Shown here piece by piece: positions 32,009 through 41,878 of a stretch of DNA of 64,000 bases (the first letter of the stretch is position 1; every line of letters begins with the position of its first letter). A program made the position numbers and the translations under genes. Under the pieces are notes generated by a model. It was not told the origin of the DNA. It did no database searches and saw nothing but the letters and a program-made list of their open reading frames with translations. Source of the stretch: Pseudoxanthomonas suwonensis (GTDB taxonomy: Bacteria; Pseudomonadota; Gammaproteobacteria; Xanthomonadales; Xanthomonadaceae); the NCBI GenBank assembly GCA_003240695.1, contig QFNC01000004.1:143857-207856 (forward strand). Direction: 5' to 3'.

Positions 32009-32941
32009 GTGCAGCACGCCATCCTGCTGCTGCCCGAGCAGCGGCATCTGCAGCACACGCCGCTGCCGCTGGCGCTCGCGCGCGCGATGGGGCGGGGCGA
32101 GCGCGCGCCACATGCCGCCGGCCGCCGAGCACAACTGCAACGCTGGCTGCGGCCGTTGCCGACCCACTGGCCGGTGGCGGCATTGTTGCGACAGCGCGAT
32201 GCGGGCGATGCGGCGCTGTCGGCCTGGCTGATGGCCGAACCCTGCCATCTGCATCCGGACATCAACGGGGTGCGTGTGCTGGCGATTGCCGAGGGCCTGC
32301 AGCTGACCGAGACCGATACGGCCGCGTTCCTTTCCGGCCTGAAGCCGTTGTTCGGCGATGCCGGCCTGCTGCTGGATGCACCGGTGCCGGAACGCTGGTA
32401 CCTGCGTCTGCCGAAGGGATCGCAGTGGCCGCAGGACGTGCTCTCCGCCGACGAGTTGCTGGGGCACGATCTGGGGCCGCAGCTGCCGCAGGGGCCGGGC
32501 GAGCTGCGCTGGCGGGCGCTGCTGAACGAGGCGCAGATCGCGCTGCATCACCATCCACGCAATGCCGAACGGGTCGCGCAGGGATTGTTGCCGGTGAATG
32601 GTCTGTGGTTCTGGGGCGGGGGGGTGCTGCCGGATGCGGTGCAGACTGCATGCAGCACCGTGGTCTCTGCCGATCCGGTGGCGCAGGCCTTGGCCGCATC
32701 TGCCGGTGCAACGGTGCAAACCCGCATTGACCCGGAACTGGACGGGACGGTGCTGATCGACTTGACCACGCTGCGCGATCCGGCGATGATTCTGGACACG
32801 GCCGATGACCACACGCAACAACTGGCGAAGGGACATCTGCAGCAACTCACCCTGGATTTCCTGGACGGATCGCAATGGACACTGCTTCGCAAACACCATC
32901 GCCGCTTCTGGCGCAAACCGGCCCGGCTCGACCCGGCATGA
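32009..32941 (+). CDS. rpfE: RpfE-type protein, phosphoglycerate mutase-like
   Basis: This 310-aa protein starts at GTG 32009, 2 nt after greA. Its position between greA and recJ is that of rpfE in Xanthomonas, and motifs such as MAEPCHLHPDINGVR, LPVNGLWFWGGGVLP and VLIDLTTLRDPA fit the RpfE family, distant relatives of cofactor-independent phosphoglycerate mutase. In Xanthomonas the gene was found through effects on extracellular enzymes and polysaccharide; its biochemical role is not settled. The stop overlaps recJ by ATGA. Confidence 0.8.
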   Translation: MQHAILLLPEQRHLQHTPLPLALARAMGRGERAPHAAGRRAQLQRWLRPLPTHWPVAALLRQRDAGDAALSAWLMAEPCHLHPDINGVRVLAIAEGLQLTETDTAAFLSGLKPLFGDAGLLLDAPVPERWYLRLPKGSQWPQDVLSADELLGHDLGPQLPQGPGELRWRALLNEAQIALHHHPRNAERVAQGLLPVNGLWFWGGGVLPDAVQTACSTVVSADPVAQALAASAGATVQTRIDPELDGTVLIDLTTLRDPAMILDTADDHTQQLAKGHLQQLTLDFLDGSQWTLLRKHHRRFWRKPARLDPA

Positions 32942-34653
32942 GCATCCAACGCATCGTGCGACGGCCGCAGCCGGCGGCTGTGGGTGATGCCGCGTGGCCG
33001 GCCGACTGGCCCGAGCTGCTGCGTCGCGTGCATGCCGCGCGTGGCAGCCAGGACCATGCCGATGCGATGCCGCGACTGGCCGACCTGCCGCCTCCCGATG
33101 CCATGTCCGGGCTGGCCGACGCCGTGGACTTGCTGCGCGCGGCCATTGCCGATGACCGCCACATCGTGGTCACGGCCGATTTCGATTGCGATGGTGCCAC
33201 TGCCTGCGCGGTCGCGGTGCGCGGGCTGCGGATGCTCGGCGCGAAGCGAGTGTCGTTCGCGGTGCCGGATCGCGCCGTGCATGGCTATGGCCTGAGTCCG
33301 GCACTGGTGCGGCACATCGCGCCGCTGCAGCCGGATCTGCTGCTCACCGTGGATCACGGCATCGCCTGCCATGCCGGTATCGCCGCCGCCAGGCAGCAGG
33401 GCTGGCAGGTGCTGGTGACCGATCACCATCTGCCAGGCGAGACGCTGCCGCCGGCGGATGCCATTGTCAATCCCAACCAGCCCGGCGATGCGTTTCCCGG
33501 CAAGGCGCTGGCCGGCGTGGGTGTGCTGTTCTATCTGCTGCTGGCCGTGCGTGCCGCCATGCGCGCTGATGGCGGTGCGGTCGCAAGTGCCGCCGATCTG
33601 GGCACATTGCTGGATCTGGTGGCGGTGGGCACGGTGGCCGACATGGTGCCGCTGGATCGCATCAACCGCGCATTGATCGGGGCCGGCCTGCGCCGCCTGC
33701 GCAGCGGGCAGGGCTGTGCCGGCCTGCAGGCACTGATCGGCGTGGCACAGCGCGATGCAGCCGTTCTCACCACCGCCGACATCGGCTACGCGATCGCCCC
33801 GCGCATCAATGCCGCCGGCCGCCTCGACGACATGACCGTGGGCATCGCCTGCCTGCTCAGCGACGATGCGGGCGAGGCCCATGCACTGGCCGCGACGCTG
33901 GATGCCATCAACCGCGAACGCCGCCAGTTGCAGGACGCGATGGTGGAGTCTGCGCAGCTGCAATTGCCGGAACATGCCGATGCCGCTTCGCCGGCGATCT
34001 GCCTGCACGATCCGGATTGGCATGCCGGCGTGGTCGGACTGGTGGCATCGAAACTGAAGGAACGCTTCCATCGCCCGGCCCTGGCGTTCGCGCCTTCGGG
34101 CAACGGCGACGGCGAATTGCGCGGCTCGATGCGTTCCATTCCCGGCTTCCATGCCCGCGATGCGCTGGCCCTGATCGATGCCCGACATCCCGGACTCATC
34201 GCCCGTTTCGGTGGCCATGCGATGGCGGCCGGATTGAGTCTTCCCGAAGCGCATTTCGCCGGTTTTTCCGCTGCATTCCAGCGATTGGCCGTCGAACAGC
34301 TGAACGGCGATCTGCTGCACGAACGCATCGACAGCGACGGCGAACTGCCCGTCCAGGCCCACGACATCCAGCACGCACTGTGGCTGCGCGATGGCGGTGC
34401 CTGGGGACAGCGCTATCCGGAGCCGGTATTCGACGGCGTGTTCACGGTGCTGTCTTCGCGGATCGTGGGCCATGCGCATCTGCGTCTGGAGCTGGAACGC
34501 GACGGCCAGCGTTTCAATGCCATGCATTTCGGCGGCGCAGACGGGGCAGCGGAGCGCGGCGACAGCATCCGCATCGCCTACCGGCTGACACCGGACGACT
34601 GGCGCGGCGGCGATGCCGTGCAGCTGATGGTGGTGCACCGGGAGCCGGCCTGA
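32938..34653 (+). CDS. recJ: Single-stranded-DNA-specific exonuclease RecJ
   Basis: RecJ is a 5'-3' single-strand exonuclease of recombination and mismatch repair. The 571-aa protein carries the DHH-family metal motifs TADFDCDGATACAV (about residue 80), TVDHGIACH (about 137) and TDHHLPGE (about 160). The DHHA1 GGHAMAAGLSL motif lies at about 420, and an OB-fold follows. ATG 32938 overlaps the rpfE stop; an in-frame ATG at 32875 lies inside rpfE and is less likely. It is the last gene of the carA operon. Confidence 0.95.
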   Translation: MSIQRIVRRPQPAAVGDAAWPADWPELLRRVHAARGSQDHADAMPRLADLPPPDAMSGLADAVDLLRAAIADDRHIVVTADFDCDGATACAVAVRGLRMLGAKRVSFAVPDRAVHGYGLSPALVRHIAPLQPDLLLTVDHGIACHAGIAAARQQGWQVLVTDHHLPGETLPPADAIVNPNQPGDAFPGKALAGVGVLFYLLLAVRAAMRADGGAVASAADLGTLLDLVAVGTVADMVPLDRINRALIGAGLRRLRSGQGCAGLQALIGVAQRDAAVLTTADIGYAIAPRINAAGRLDDMTVGIACLLSDDAGEAHALAATLDAINRERRQLQDAMVESAQLQLPEHADAASPAICLHDPDWHAGVVGLVASKLKERFHRPALAFAPSGNGDGELRGSMRSIPGFHARDALALIDARHPGLIARFGGHAMAAGLSLPEAHFAGFSAAFQRLAVEQLNGDLLHERIDSDGELPVQAHDIQHALWLRDGGAWGQRYPEPVFDGVFTVLSSRIVGHAHLRLELERDGQRFNAMHFGGADGAAERGDSIRIAYRLTPDDWRGGDAVQLMVVHREPA

Positions 34654-34743
34654 AACAGGTTTCCGGCAGCCGGCGCGATCCGTTCGACCCCGAATCGGGC
34701 GATGATCCGTTTCGACTTGCCATCCCAGACTCATGGAGCCGTC

Positions 34744-37671
34744 ATGTCCCGATTCCGCCTGTTCCCGGCCATGTGGCTGCTGCCGCTGTTGTTGCTGGCT
34801 GCCGATGCCCTGCCGCAGACCACGCGCCGGCCGCTGCTGATCGCCGACGGCGCCGGGCAGCCGGTGCAGCTGGAACAGCTCCACGTGACGGTCGAAACCG
34901 CCGCCGGTTTCGCCACCACCACGCTGGACATGCGCTTCCGCAATCCGAATGCACGCATGCTGGAAGGCAATCTGCAGCTGCCGCTGGCGGACGGGCAGCA
35001 GGTGGTCGGCTTCGCGCTGGACGTGGATGGAACCATGCGCGACGCGGTGCCGGTGGACAAGCAGACCGGCCGCGAAGTGTTCGAGGCGATTGAGCGGCGC
35101 GGTGTGGATCCCGGCCTGCTGCAGCAGACGGCCGGCAACCAGTTCGAACTGCGGGTGTATCCGGTACCGGCGCACGGCGTGCGGCAGGTGCGCGTGGTGT
35201 TGATGCAGCCGCTGGGTATACGCGATGGCCAGCACCTGCTGCCGCTGCCGTGGCGGGTGATCGAGCAGGCACAGTCGGTGGTGTTGCAGGTCGCCGGAAC
35301 GGTGGATCGCCCGCAGCTGCCGGCATCAGTCGGTCCAGTTGCGTTCCGTCGCCAGGGGACGGTCTGGAAGCATGTGTGGGCGCGGGGAATCGGCAGCGTC
35401 ACGGGCCATCCGGAGCTGCGCTGGGCGCAGCAGGCAACGGATTCGACGCCTGCGGTATGGGTACAGCGCGATCGCGGCCAGGCGCATGCCGTTGCCAGCA
35501 TCCCGCTGTCCGGCCGCACCGCACAGCGCGCATTGCCGACAACGGTTGGACTGGTCTGGGATGCCTCGGCATCGGGTCGCCATCGTCGCCATGACCTGGA
35601 ACTGGCTGTGCTGGACCGGGTGCTGCGCGATGCTGGCGATGTCACGATCCAGCTGACGGTGCTGCGCGACGTGCCCGAAGTCGCTCGCACGTTCCACATC
35701 CGCGGTGGCGACTGGACAGCGCTGCGCCAGCAGTTGCAGGCACTCGTGTACGACGGCGCCAGCAACCCCGGCGGCTGGACGCCCGATCCGGCCATTGCGT
35801 ATTACCTGCATGTCGGCGATGGCCTGTTCAATGCCGGGCACCGCCGCTGGCCCGCGATGGCGCGTGGGCAACGGCTCGACGTGCTGCATGCCAGCCGTCA
35901 GGCCGATCACGCCCGCCTGTTGGCATTGGTGCAACGGCAGGGCGGGCAGGTGATCGCGGTGGGCGATGCCGCCGACGTGGCACGTGCCGCCGCTGCACTG
36001 GGCAGTGACGCGCCACGCATCACCGGGTTGCAGATGCAGGGCGGCGAGGATCCGGTGATGGCCTCGGCCTGGCCGGATGCCGGTCGTGTGCATGTGGCTG
36101 CGCGCATCACCGGGCCGAAACCGGTCCTGAGCGTGTATTGGCGTGATGCCGATGGCGACCACGTCAAGCAGGTGCCGCTGGCGGCTGCCGACGCGATGGA
36201 AGGCCGCCTGGCCGGTCGTCTGTGGGCCAACTGGGCTAGTGCCGCGCTGCAGGACGACCCGGTAACCCACCGCGAGCAGCTGCGCCGCATCGGCCAGCGC
36301 TACGGCATCGTCAATGCCACCACCTCGCTGATCGTGCTGGAAAATGTCGAAGACTACGTGGAAAACGACATCCTGCCGCCCGACGAGCTGCTGGCCCAGT
36401 ACAACAGTCTGCTGGACGAACGCCATGTCGCCGTGCGCGAACAGCGCGAAGCGGGCGTGGAACGGGCCGCCGAACGCTGGGCCGAACGCGTGCAGTGGTG
36501 GAACACCCGCTGGCCGAAAACCAGACCGGCTGCGCCGAAGATCGGCCGCGAGGAAGAGGGCATGGATGGAGCGATGGCAGCATCGGCGCCGATGCCTCCG
36601 CCGCCACCGGCCCCGGCGCCAATGGCGGCCCCCATCGCCGAACGCGCGCGGGCGGACACTGCTGCGGCTGCAGCTGATTCGCAGACATTGGAGCGCATCA
36701 TGGTGACTGGCAGTGCACTTGCCGTCGAGGAAGCGGCAGCCTCTGCGGACGAGAACGTGCCCGCCGCCAGCATCCGATTGCAGCCCTGGCAATCCGACTC
36801 GCCGGCGGCTCGACAGCTGCGTGCTGCCAAGTCCGCGGACACCTATGCCACCTATCTGCAGTTGCGCGATGCCAATGCCGATAGCCCGGCCTTCTATCTC
36901 GATGCCGCCGACGTGCTGTTCGAGCGCGGCCAGCGCGATCTGGCCCTGCGTGTGCTGTCCAACCTGGCCGAACTGCAGATCGAGAATCGGCACCTGCTGC
37001 GGGTGCTGGCTTATCGCCTGTTGCAGGCAGAGGCGCCGGCGCTGGCCCTGCCGTACCTGCAACGGGTGCTGGATCTGGCCGAAGACGAGCCGCAGAGCCA
37101 TCGCGATCTGGGCCTTGCCCTGGCCTTGAACGATCAGCCGCAGCCGGCAGCGGAACAGTTGTACGAAGTGGTGGTGCGGGACTGGGATGGCCGGTTCGGC
37201 GGCGTGGACATGATCGCCCTGGCTGAACTCAACGCCCTGCTGGCGAGGGAGCGCAGCCGCATCGACAGCGCTGTGTTCGACAAGCGTCTGCTGCGCAATC
37301 TGCCGGTCGGCCTGCGTGCGGTACTGAGCTGGGACGCCGACAACAGCGACATGGATCTGTGGGTGACCGATCCCGATGGCGAAAAGACCTTTTACGGGAG
37401 TCCGCGCAGCCATCAGGGCGGGCGGCTGTCCGAGGACTTCACCGGCGGCTACGGCCCGGAGGAATTCGTGCTGCGCGATCCCAAGCCCGGCCGCTACGTG
37501 GTGGAAGCCAACTACTTCGGCGACCGCCAGCAGGTGGTCACCGGCGACACCACGCTGCAACTGTGGCTGTCCACCGGTTTCGGCACGCCGCGTCAGGTGG
37601 ACAGGCGCATCACCCTGCGCCTGCGCGGTGCCAAAGAGACCGTGCTGGTCGGGGAGTTCACCGTGCCTTGA
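34744..37671 (+). CDS. VIT-domain protein with TPR-like and DUF2135 regions
   Basis: A 975-aa exported protein with a signal peptide (LFPAMWLLPLLLLAADALPQ). A VIT domain (VTVETAAGFATTTLDMRFRN to VPVDKQTGREVFEAIERRGVDPGLL in pieces) spans about residues 35-150, and a von Willebrand-like middle follows. A Pro/Ala-rich linker with ERIMVTGSAL lies near 655, then helical repeats (about 700-850), and a C-terminal DUF2135-type domain (LSWDADNSDMDLWVTDPDGEK, GRYVVEANYFGD). Such proteins are usually periplasmic or outer-surface and of unknown function. VMVTGS resembles the N-terminal motif of TonB-dependent receptors but sits mid-protein. ATG 34744 is fixed by the signal peptide. Confidence 0.75.
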   Translation: MSRFRLFPAMWLLPLLLLAADALPQTTRRPLLIADGAGQPVQLEQLHVTVETAAGFATTTLDMRFRNPNARMLEGNLQLPLADGQQVVGFALDVDGTMRDAVPVDKQTGREVFEAIERRGVDPGLLQQTAGNQFELRVYPVPAHGVRQVRVVLMQPLGIRDGQHLLPLPWRVIEQAQSVVLQVAGTVDRPQLPASVGPVAFRRQGTVWKHVWARGIGSVTGHPELRWAQQATDSTPAVWVQRDRGQAHAVASIPLSGRTAQRALPTTVGLVWDASASGRHRRHDLELAVLDRVLRDAGDVTIQLTVLRDVPEVARTFHIRGGDWTALRQQLQALVYDGASNPGGWTPDPAIAYYLHVGDGLFNAGHRRWPAMARGQRLDVLHASRQADHARLLALVQRQGGQVIAVGDAADVARAAAALGSDAPRITGLQMQGGEDPVMASAWPDAGRVHVAARITGPKPVLSVYWRDADGDHVKQVPLAAADAMEGRLAGRLWANWASAALQDDPVTHREQLRRIGQRYGIVNATTSLIVLENVEDYVENDILPPDELLAQYNSLLDERHVAVREQREAGVERAAERWAERVQWWNTRWPKTRPAAPKIGREEEGMDGAMAASAPMPPPPPAPAPMAAPIAERARADTAAAAADSQTLERIMVTGSALAVEEAAASADENVPAASIRLQPWQSDSPAARQLRAAKSADTYATYLQLRDANADSPAFYLDAADVLFERGQRDLALRVLSNLAELQIENRHLLRVLAYRLLQAEAPALALPYLQRVLDLAEDEPQSHRDLGLALALNDQPQPAAEQLYEVVVRDWDGRFGGVDMIALAELNALLARERSRIDSAVFDKRLLRNLPVGLRAVLSWDADNSDMDLWVTDPDGEKTFYGSPRSHQGGRLSEDFTGGYGPEEFVLRDPKPGRYVVEANYFGDRQQVVTGDTTLQLWLSTGFGTPRQVDRRITLRLRGAKETVLVGEFTVP

Positions 37672-37700
37672 ACCAGGATTGCCCGCCCGCATCCGCGGAT

Positions 37701-37916
37701 TCAGGCGATGCGGGTCAACACCTTGCCGTAATGTGCCGCCACGTGATCGGTCTTGTCGCTCTTGATCTCGTACTGCGGTTTCCCGGGGCTGGCGCGGTGG
37801 GTATGGCCCTTGTAGTCGAAATCGCGCGTATGCACCTTGATGATGCGCCCGCTGACCCGGCCGGCTTCGGAATTCCAGCTCACGTGGTCGCCGACCTTGA
37901 AGCTGCCGGATGCCAT
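37701..37916 (-). CDS. DUF2945 (HVA1/TUDOR-type) small protein
   Basis: A 71-aa basic protein matching the DUF2945 family (KVGDHVSWNSEAGRVSGRII, RASPGKPQYEIKSDKTDHVA, HYGKVLTRI), a TUDOR-like fold found in many bacteria with no established function. GAGGAG lies 8 nt before the ATG. It is convergent with the VIT gene and divergent from prfB. Confidence 0.85.
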   Translation of the reverse strand: MASGSFKVGDHVSWNSEAGRVSGRIIKVHTRDFDYKGHTHRASPGKPQYEIKSDKTDHVAAHYGKVLTRIA

Positions 37917-38043
37917 GGTATGTCTCCTCGTGCTGGACTGGCCCTAGTCTGGACCTGCGGGCCGGATGTCCGCGTGATCGCGGGCGGATGCCGGCGTGCT
38001 TGCTGCTACAATTGGCAGCCGTTTTCGGCCTGACACAGCAACC

Positions 38044-39172
38044 ATGATCGAGCTCAATCCCGTCCGAGCACGCATCGCCGACCTCACGGCTCGGCTGAAT
38101 GCGCTCCGGGGGTATCTTTGACTACGATGCCAAGCGCGAGCGCCTGGAGGAGGTGGAACGGGAGCTGGAACATCCCGACGTGTGGAACGATGCCGAACGC
38201 GCCCAGGCGCTGGGCCGGGAACGCGCGCTGCTGGACAAGACCGTCAACGGCATCCGCAGCCTGACCGACGGCCTGGGCGGTGCCGACGAGCTGCTGGACC
38301 TGGCCGAGCTGGAAAACGACGAGGCCACCGCACTGGCCGTGGTGGCCGACGTGGACGGCTACGACCGGCACGTGCAGCGGCTGGAATTCCAGCGCATGTT
38401 CTCCGGCAAGATGGACAGCCACAGCGCCTTCGTCGACATCCAGGCCGGCGCCGGTGGCACCGAGGCGCAGGACTGGGCGGAAATGCTGCTGCGCATGTAT
38501 CTGCGATGGGCCGAGGGACGCGGCTGGAAAACCGAGCTGCTGGAAGCCTCCGGCGGCGACGTGGCCGGGATCAAGTCGGCCACCTTCCGCGTGGAGGGCG
38601 ACTACGCCTACGGCTGGCTGAAGACCGAAACCGGCGTGCACCGGCTGGTGCGCAAGTCGCCGTTCGATTCGGACAACCGCCGCCACACCAGTTTCACCAG
38701 CGTGTTCGTGGCACCCGAGGTGGACGACAGCATCGACATCGACATCAATCCGGCCGATCTGAGGACCGACGTGTACCGCAGCTCCGGCGCCGGCGGCCAG
38801 CACGTCAATAAGACCGAATCGGCGGTGCGCATCACCCACGTGCCCAGCGGCATTGTCGTCGCCTGCCAGACCGAGCGCAGCCAGCACGCCAACCGCGACC
38901 GCGCGATGAAGATGCTGGCCGCCAAGCTGTACGAGATGGAGATGCAGAAGCGCAACGCCGAACGCGACGCGGTGGAAGCCACCAAGTCCGACATCGGCTG
39001 GGGCAGCCAGATCCGCAACTACGTGCTGGACCAGTCGCGCATCAAGGATCTGCGCACCGGCATCGAGCGCAGCGACACCCAGAAGGTGCTGGACGGCGAC
39101 CTGGACGAATTCGTCGAGGCCAGCCTGAAATCCGGCCTGGATGCAGGCGCCAGGCGCAGCGATGCGGTTTGA
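38044..39172 (+). CDS. prfB: Peptide chain release factor RF2 (programmed +1 frameshift)
   Basis: RF2 reads UAA and UGA and releases the polypeptide. The gene is split into a 25-codon first frame (ATG 38044 to CTT 38116-38118, followed by in-frame TGA 38119-38121) and a second frame resuming at GAC 38120. The full product is about 375 aa. The SPF recognition motif (RKSPFDSDNRRHTS) and the catalytic GGQ (SSGAGGQHVNKTESAVRITH) are present. The frameshift makes RF2 synthesis self-limiting. A simple open-frame call would miss the first 25 residues. lysS follows 10 nt downstream, as in E. coli. Confidence 0.95.
38105..38122 (+). promoter_or_regulatory. RF2 programmed frameshift site
   Basis: The site reads CGGGGGTAT then CTTTGAC: an internal Shine-Dalgarno-like G run, a 3-nt spacer, and the slippery CTT before the in-frame UGA at 38119. 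This is the classical prfB arrangement, where slow reading of UGA when RF2 is scarce favours a +1 shift. Confidence 0.95.
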
Positions 39173-39182
39173 CGGGATCACG

Positions 39183-40691
39183 ATGAACGATCAGCTCCCC
39201 GCCGGTCACGACGACAACGCCCTGATCGCCGAGCGCCGCAGCAAGCTGGCGGCCTTGCGCGAGCTGGGTACGCCATTCCCCAACGATTTCCGCCGTGGCG
39301 ACTACGCTGGCGACCTGCAGGCCGACTATGCCGATGCCGACCAGTGGACCGGCGAAGCACTGGAGGCACAGGGGCGTCGGGTGGCCATCGCCGGACGCAT
39401 GCTGGCCAAGCGGGTGATGGGCAAGGCGGCGTTCGCGCAGCTGCAGGACATGAGCGGGCGCATCCAGCTGTTCATGCAGTCCAGCGCGCTGGACGATGTG
39501 TACGACGCCTTCAAGGGCTGGGATGTGGGCGACATCCTGGCCGCCGAAGGCACGCTGATGCGCACCAGGACCGGCGAGCTGTCGGTGAAGGTGGACAACC
39601 TGCGGCTGCTCACCAAGTCGCTGCGCCCGCTGCCGGACAAGTGGCACGGTCTGGCCGATGTGGAACAGCGCTACCGGCAGCGCTACGTCGACCTGATCGT
39701 GTCGCCCGAATCGCGCGAGGTGTTCGTGAAGCGCTCTCGGATCGTGGCGGCAATGCGCCAGTGGCTGGACGCGCGGCGGTTCCTGGAGGTGGAAACGCCG
39801 ATGATGCAGATCATCCCCGGCGGCGCCACCGCACGACCGTTCGTGACCCATCACAACGCACTGGATCTGGATCTGTATCTGCGAGTGGCCCCGGAGCTGT
39901 ACCTGAAGCGGCTGGTGGTGGGCGGCTTCGAGCGGGTGTACGAGATCAACCGCAATTTCCGCAACGAAGGCGTCAGCACCCGCCACAATCCCGAATTCAC
40001 CATGCTGGAGCTGTACGAGGCCTACGTGGCCTACGACGAGATCATGGATCTCACCGAGGGATTGATCCGCCATGCCGCGCAGTCCGTGCTGGGAACCACC
40101 GCGCTGCAGTGGGAAGACCGCGCCATCGACCTGGGCCCGCCGTTCCGGCGCTGGAAGCTGGAAGAAGCCGTGCGCGAGCTGAATCCGGACATCGGCGCAG
40201 CGGACTGCCGCGATCGCGATGCGCTGGCCGACCACTGCAAGCGTCTTGGCATTGCCGTCAAGCCGTCGTACGGCTGGGGCAAGCTGCTGCTGGAAATCTT
40301 CGAGAAGACGGTGGAAGCAGGGCTGATCCAACCGACCTTCATCACCCATTACCCGGTCGAGGTGTCGCCGCTGGCGCGCGAATCTGACAGCGAGGCGGGC
40401 ATCACTGACCGCTTCGAGCTGTTCATCGGCGGCAAGGAAATGGCCAACGGCTTTTCCGAGCTGAACGATGCCGAGGACCAGGCGGCGCGTTTCCGTGCCC
40501 AGGTGGAACAGAAAGAGGGTGGCGACGACGAGGCCATGCATTTCGATGCCGACTACATCCGCGCGCTGGAAGTCGGCCTGCCGCCCACCGGCGGCCTGGG
40601 CATCGGCATCGACCGGCTGGTGATGCTGCTGACCGACTCGGCCTCGATCCGCGACGTGCTGCTGTTCCCGTACATGCGGCCGGAAACCTGA
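39183..40691 (+). CDS. lysS: Lysyl-tRNA synthetase (class II)
   Basis: LysRS charges tRNA-Lys. The 502-aa protein has the N-terminal OB-fold anticodon-binding domain (RRVAIAGRMLAKRVMGKAAF) and the class II core with motif 1, motif 2 (FERVYEINRNFRNEGVSTRHNPEFTM in pieces at about 250) and motif 3 (GLPPTGGLGIGIDRLVMLL at about 465). ATG 39183 is 10 nt after prfB. The prfB-lysS pair is conserved. Confidence 0.97.
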   Translation: MNDQLPAGHDDNALIAERRSKLAALRELGTPFPNDFRRGDYAGDLQADYADADQWTGEALEAQGRRVAIAGRMLAKRVMGKAAFAQLQDMSGRIQLFMQSSALDDVYDAFKGWDVGDILAAEGTLMRTRTGELSVKVDNLRLLTKSLRPLPDKWHGLADVEQRYRQRYVDLIVSPESREVFVKRSRIVAAMRQWLDARRFLEVETPMMQIIPGGATARPFVTHHNALDLDLYLRVAPELYLKRLVVGGFERVYEINRNFRNEGVSTRHNPEFTMLELYEAYVAYDEIMDLTEGLIRHAAQSVLGTTALQWEDRAIDLGPPFRRWKLEEAVRELNPDIGAADCRDRDALADHCKRLGIAVKPSYGWGKLLLEIFEKTVEAGLIQPTFITHYPVEVSPLARESDSEAGITDRFELFIGGKEMANGFSELNDAEDQAARFRAQVEQKEGGDDEAMHFDADYIRALEVGLPPTGGLGIGIDRLVMLLTDSASIRDVLLFPYMRPET

Positions 40692-40819
40692 GCAGTGCGA
40701 CTTGACGGTTCAGGCTGGGTTGGGCCAAGCTGCCGGAATTGCGACCCACGCAGGAGACTGCATGTGCTGGCATTCACTTTCTGTCCTCCGCGTTGCGTGA
40801 TCCGGGCAGGTCAGGCGGG

Positions 40820-41878
40820 ATGAACATCGTCATCGTCGACGACCAGGGCTCCGCGCGCACCATGCTGCGCCACATCCTGGAGGACATCAGTCCGGACCTG
40901 AACGTCGTCGACTTCTCGGATCCGCATGTCGCGCTGCAGTGGTGCGATGGCAACCGCGCCGACCTGCTGCTGCTGGATTACCGCATGCCGCAGGTGGACG
41001 GGCTGGAATTCGCCAAGCGCTTCCGCAAGTCGCTGATGCACCGCGACGTGCCGATCGTGCTGATCACCGTGGTCGGCGACGAACCGGTGCGACAGGCGGC
41101 GCTGGATGCCGGGGTGATCGATTTCGTGGTCAAACCGGTGCGCCCGCGCGAGTTGCGGGCCCGCTGCCGCAACCTGCTGCAGCTGCGCCAGCATGCCGAA
41201 TCGGTGAAGCAGCGGGCCTTGTCGCTGGAAAAACGCCTGATGACCAGCATGAGCGAGGTGGAGGAACGAGAGCGCGAAACGCTGTCGCGGCTGGCGCGCG
41301 CCATCGAATACCGCGATGCCGGCACCAGCGCCTACCTGGAACGGATGTCGCGCGTGGCGGGGCTGATCGCGGAGCGACTGGGCCTGGATGCCGAGGAAGT
41401 GCGCATCATCGAGCTGGCCGCGCCTCTGCACGACATCGGCAAGATCGCGATCCCCGATTCGGTGCTGCTGAAGCCCGGCCCGCTGGACAAGGACGAGATC
41501 GACCAGATGCGCCGGCACCCGCAGATCGGCTACGAGCTGCTGTGCGACAGCCAGAACCGCTTCATCCAGGTGGGCGCGCTGATCGCGCTGCGCCACCACG
41601 AACGCTACGATGGCAGCGGCTATCCCGACGGGCTGGCCGGCGAGGACATTCCGCTGGAGGCGCGCATCGTCACCGTGGCCGACGTGTTCGATGCGCTGAT
41701 TTCGCCGCGACCTTACAAGCAGGCTTGGACCGTGGATCAGGCACTCGATTATCTGGTCAAGCAGAGCGGCGTGCTGTTCGATCCGGTCTGCGTGGCGGCA
41801 CTGATGGACAGCCGCGAACGCCTGGATGCGATCTGCGGTCAGTTTTCCGCGGCATTCAGCAGGCCCGGGGTGCAATGA
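40820..41878 (+). CDS. rpfG: Response regulator RpfG with HD-GYP phosphodiesterase
   Basis: RpfG couples DSF sensing to degradation of cyclic-di-GMP. The 352-aa protein has a receiver domain with phospho-acceptor Asp53 (LLLLDYRMP), an alpha-helical linker, and an HD-GYP domain with HD at 204-205 (LHDIGKIAIPD) and GYP at 267-269 (HHERYDGSGYPDGL). The start ATG 40820 follows AGGCGGG; the frame continues upstream to 40739 without family similarity. The stop overlaps rpfC by ATGA and no rpfH lies between them. Confidence 0.95.
   Translation: MNIVIVDDQGSARTMLRHILEDISPDLNVVDFSDPHVALQWCDGNRADLLLLDYRMPQVDGLEFAKRFRKSLMHRDVPIVLITVVGDEPVRQAALDAGVIDFVVKPVRPRELRARCRNLLQLRQHAESVKQRALSLEKRLMTSMSEVEERERETLSRLARAIEYRDAGTSAYLERMSRVAGLIAERLGLDAEEVRIIELAAPLHDIGKIAIPDSVLLKPGPLDKDEIDQMRRHPQIGYELLCDSQNRFIQVGALIALRHHERYDGSGYPDGLAGEDIPLEARIVTVADVFDALISPRPYKQAWTVDQALDYLVKQSGVLFDPVCVAALMDSRERLDAICGQFSAAFSRPGVQ

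Noticed and set aside
38099..38121. prfB as a pseudogene with an internal stop
   Set aside because: The stop is the known programmed frameshift context, with CTT TGA C and an upstream G run.
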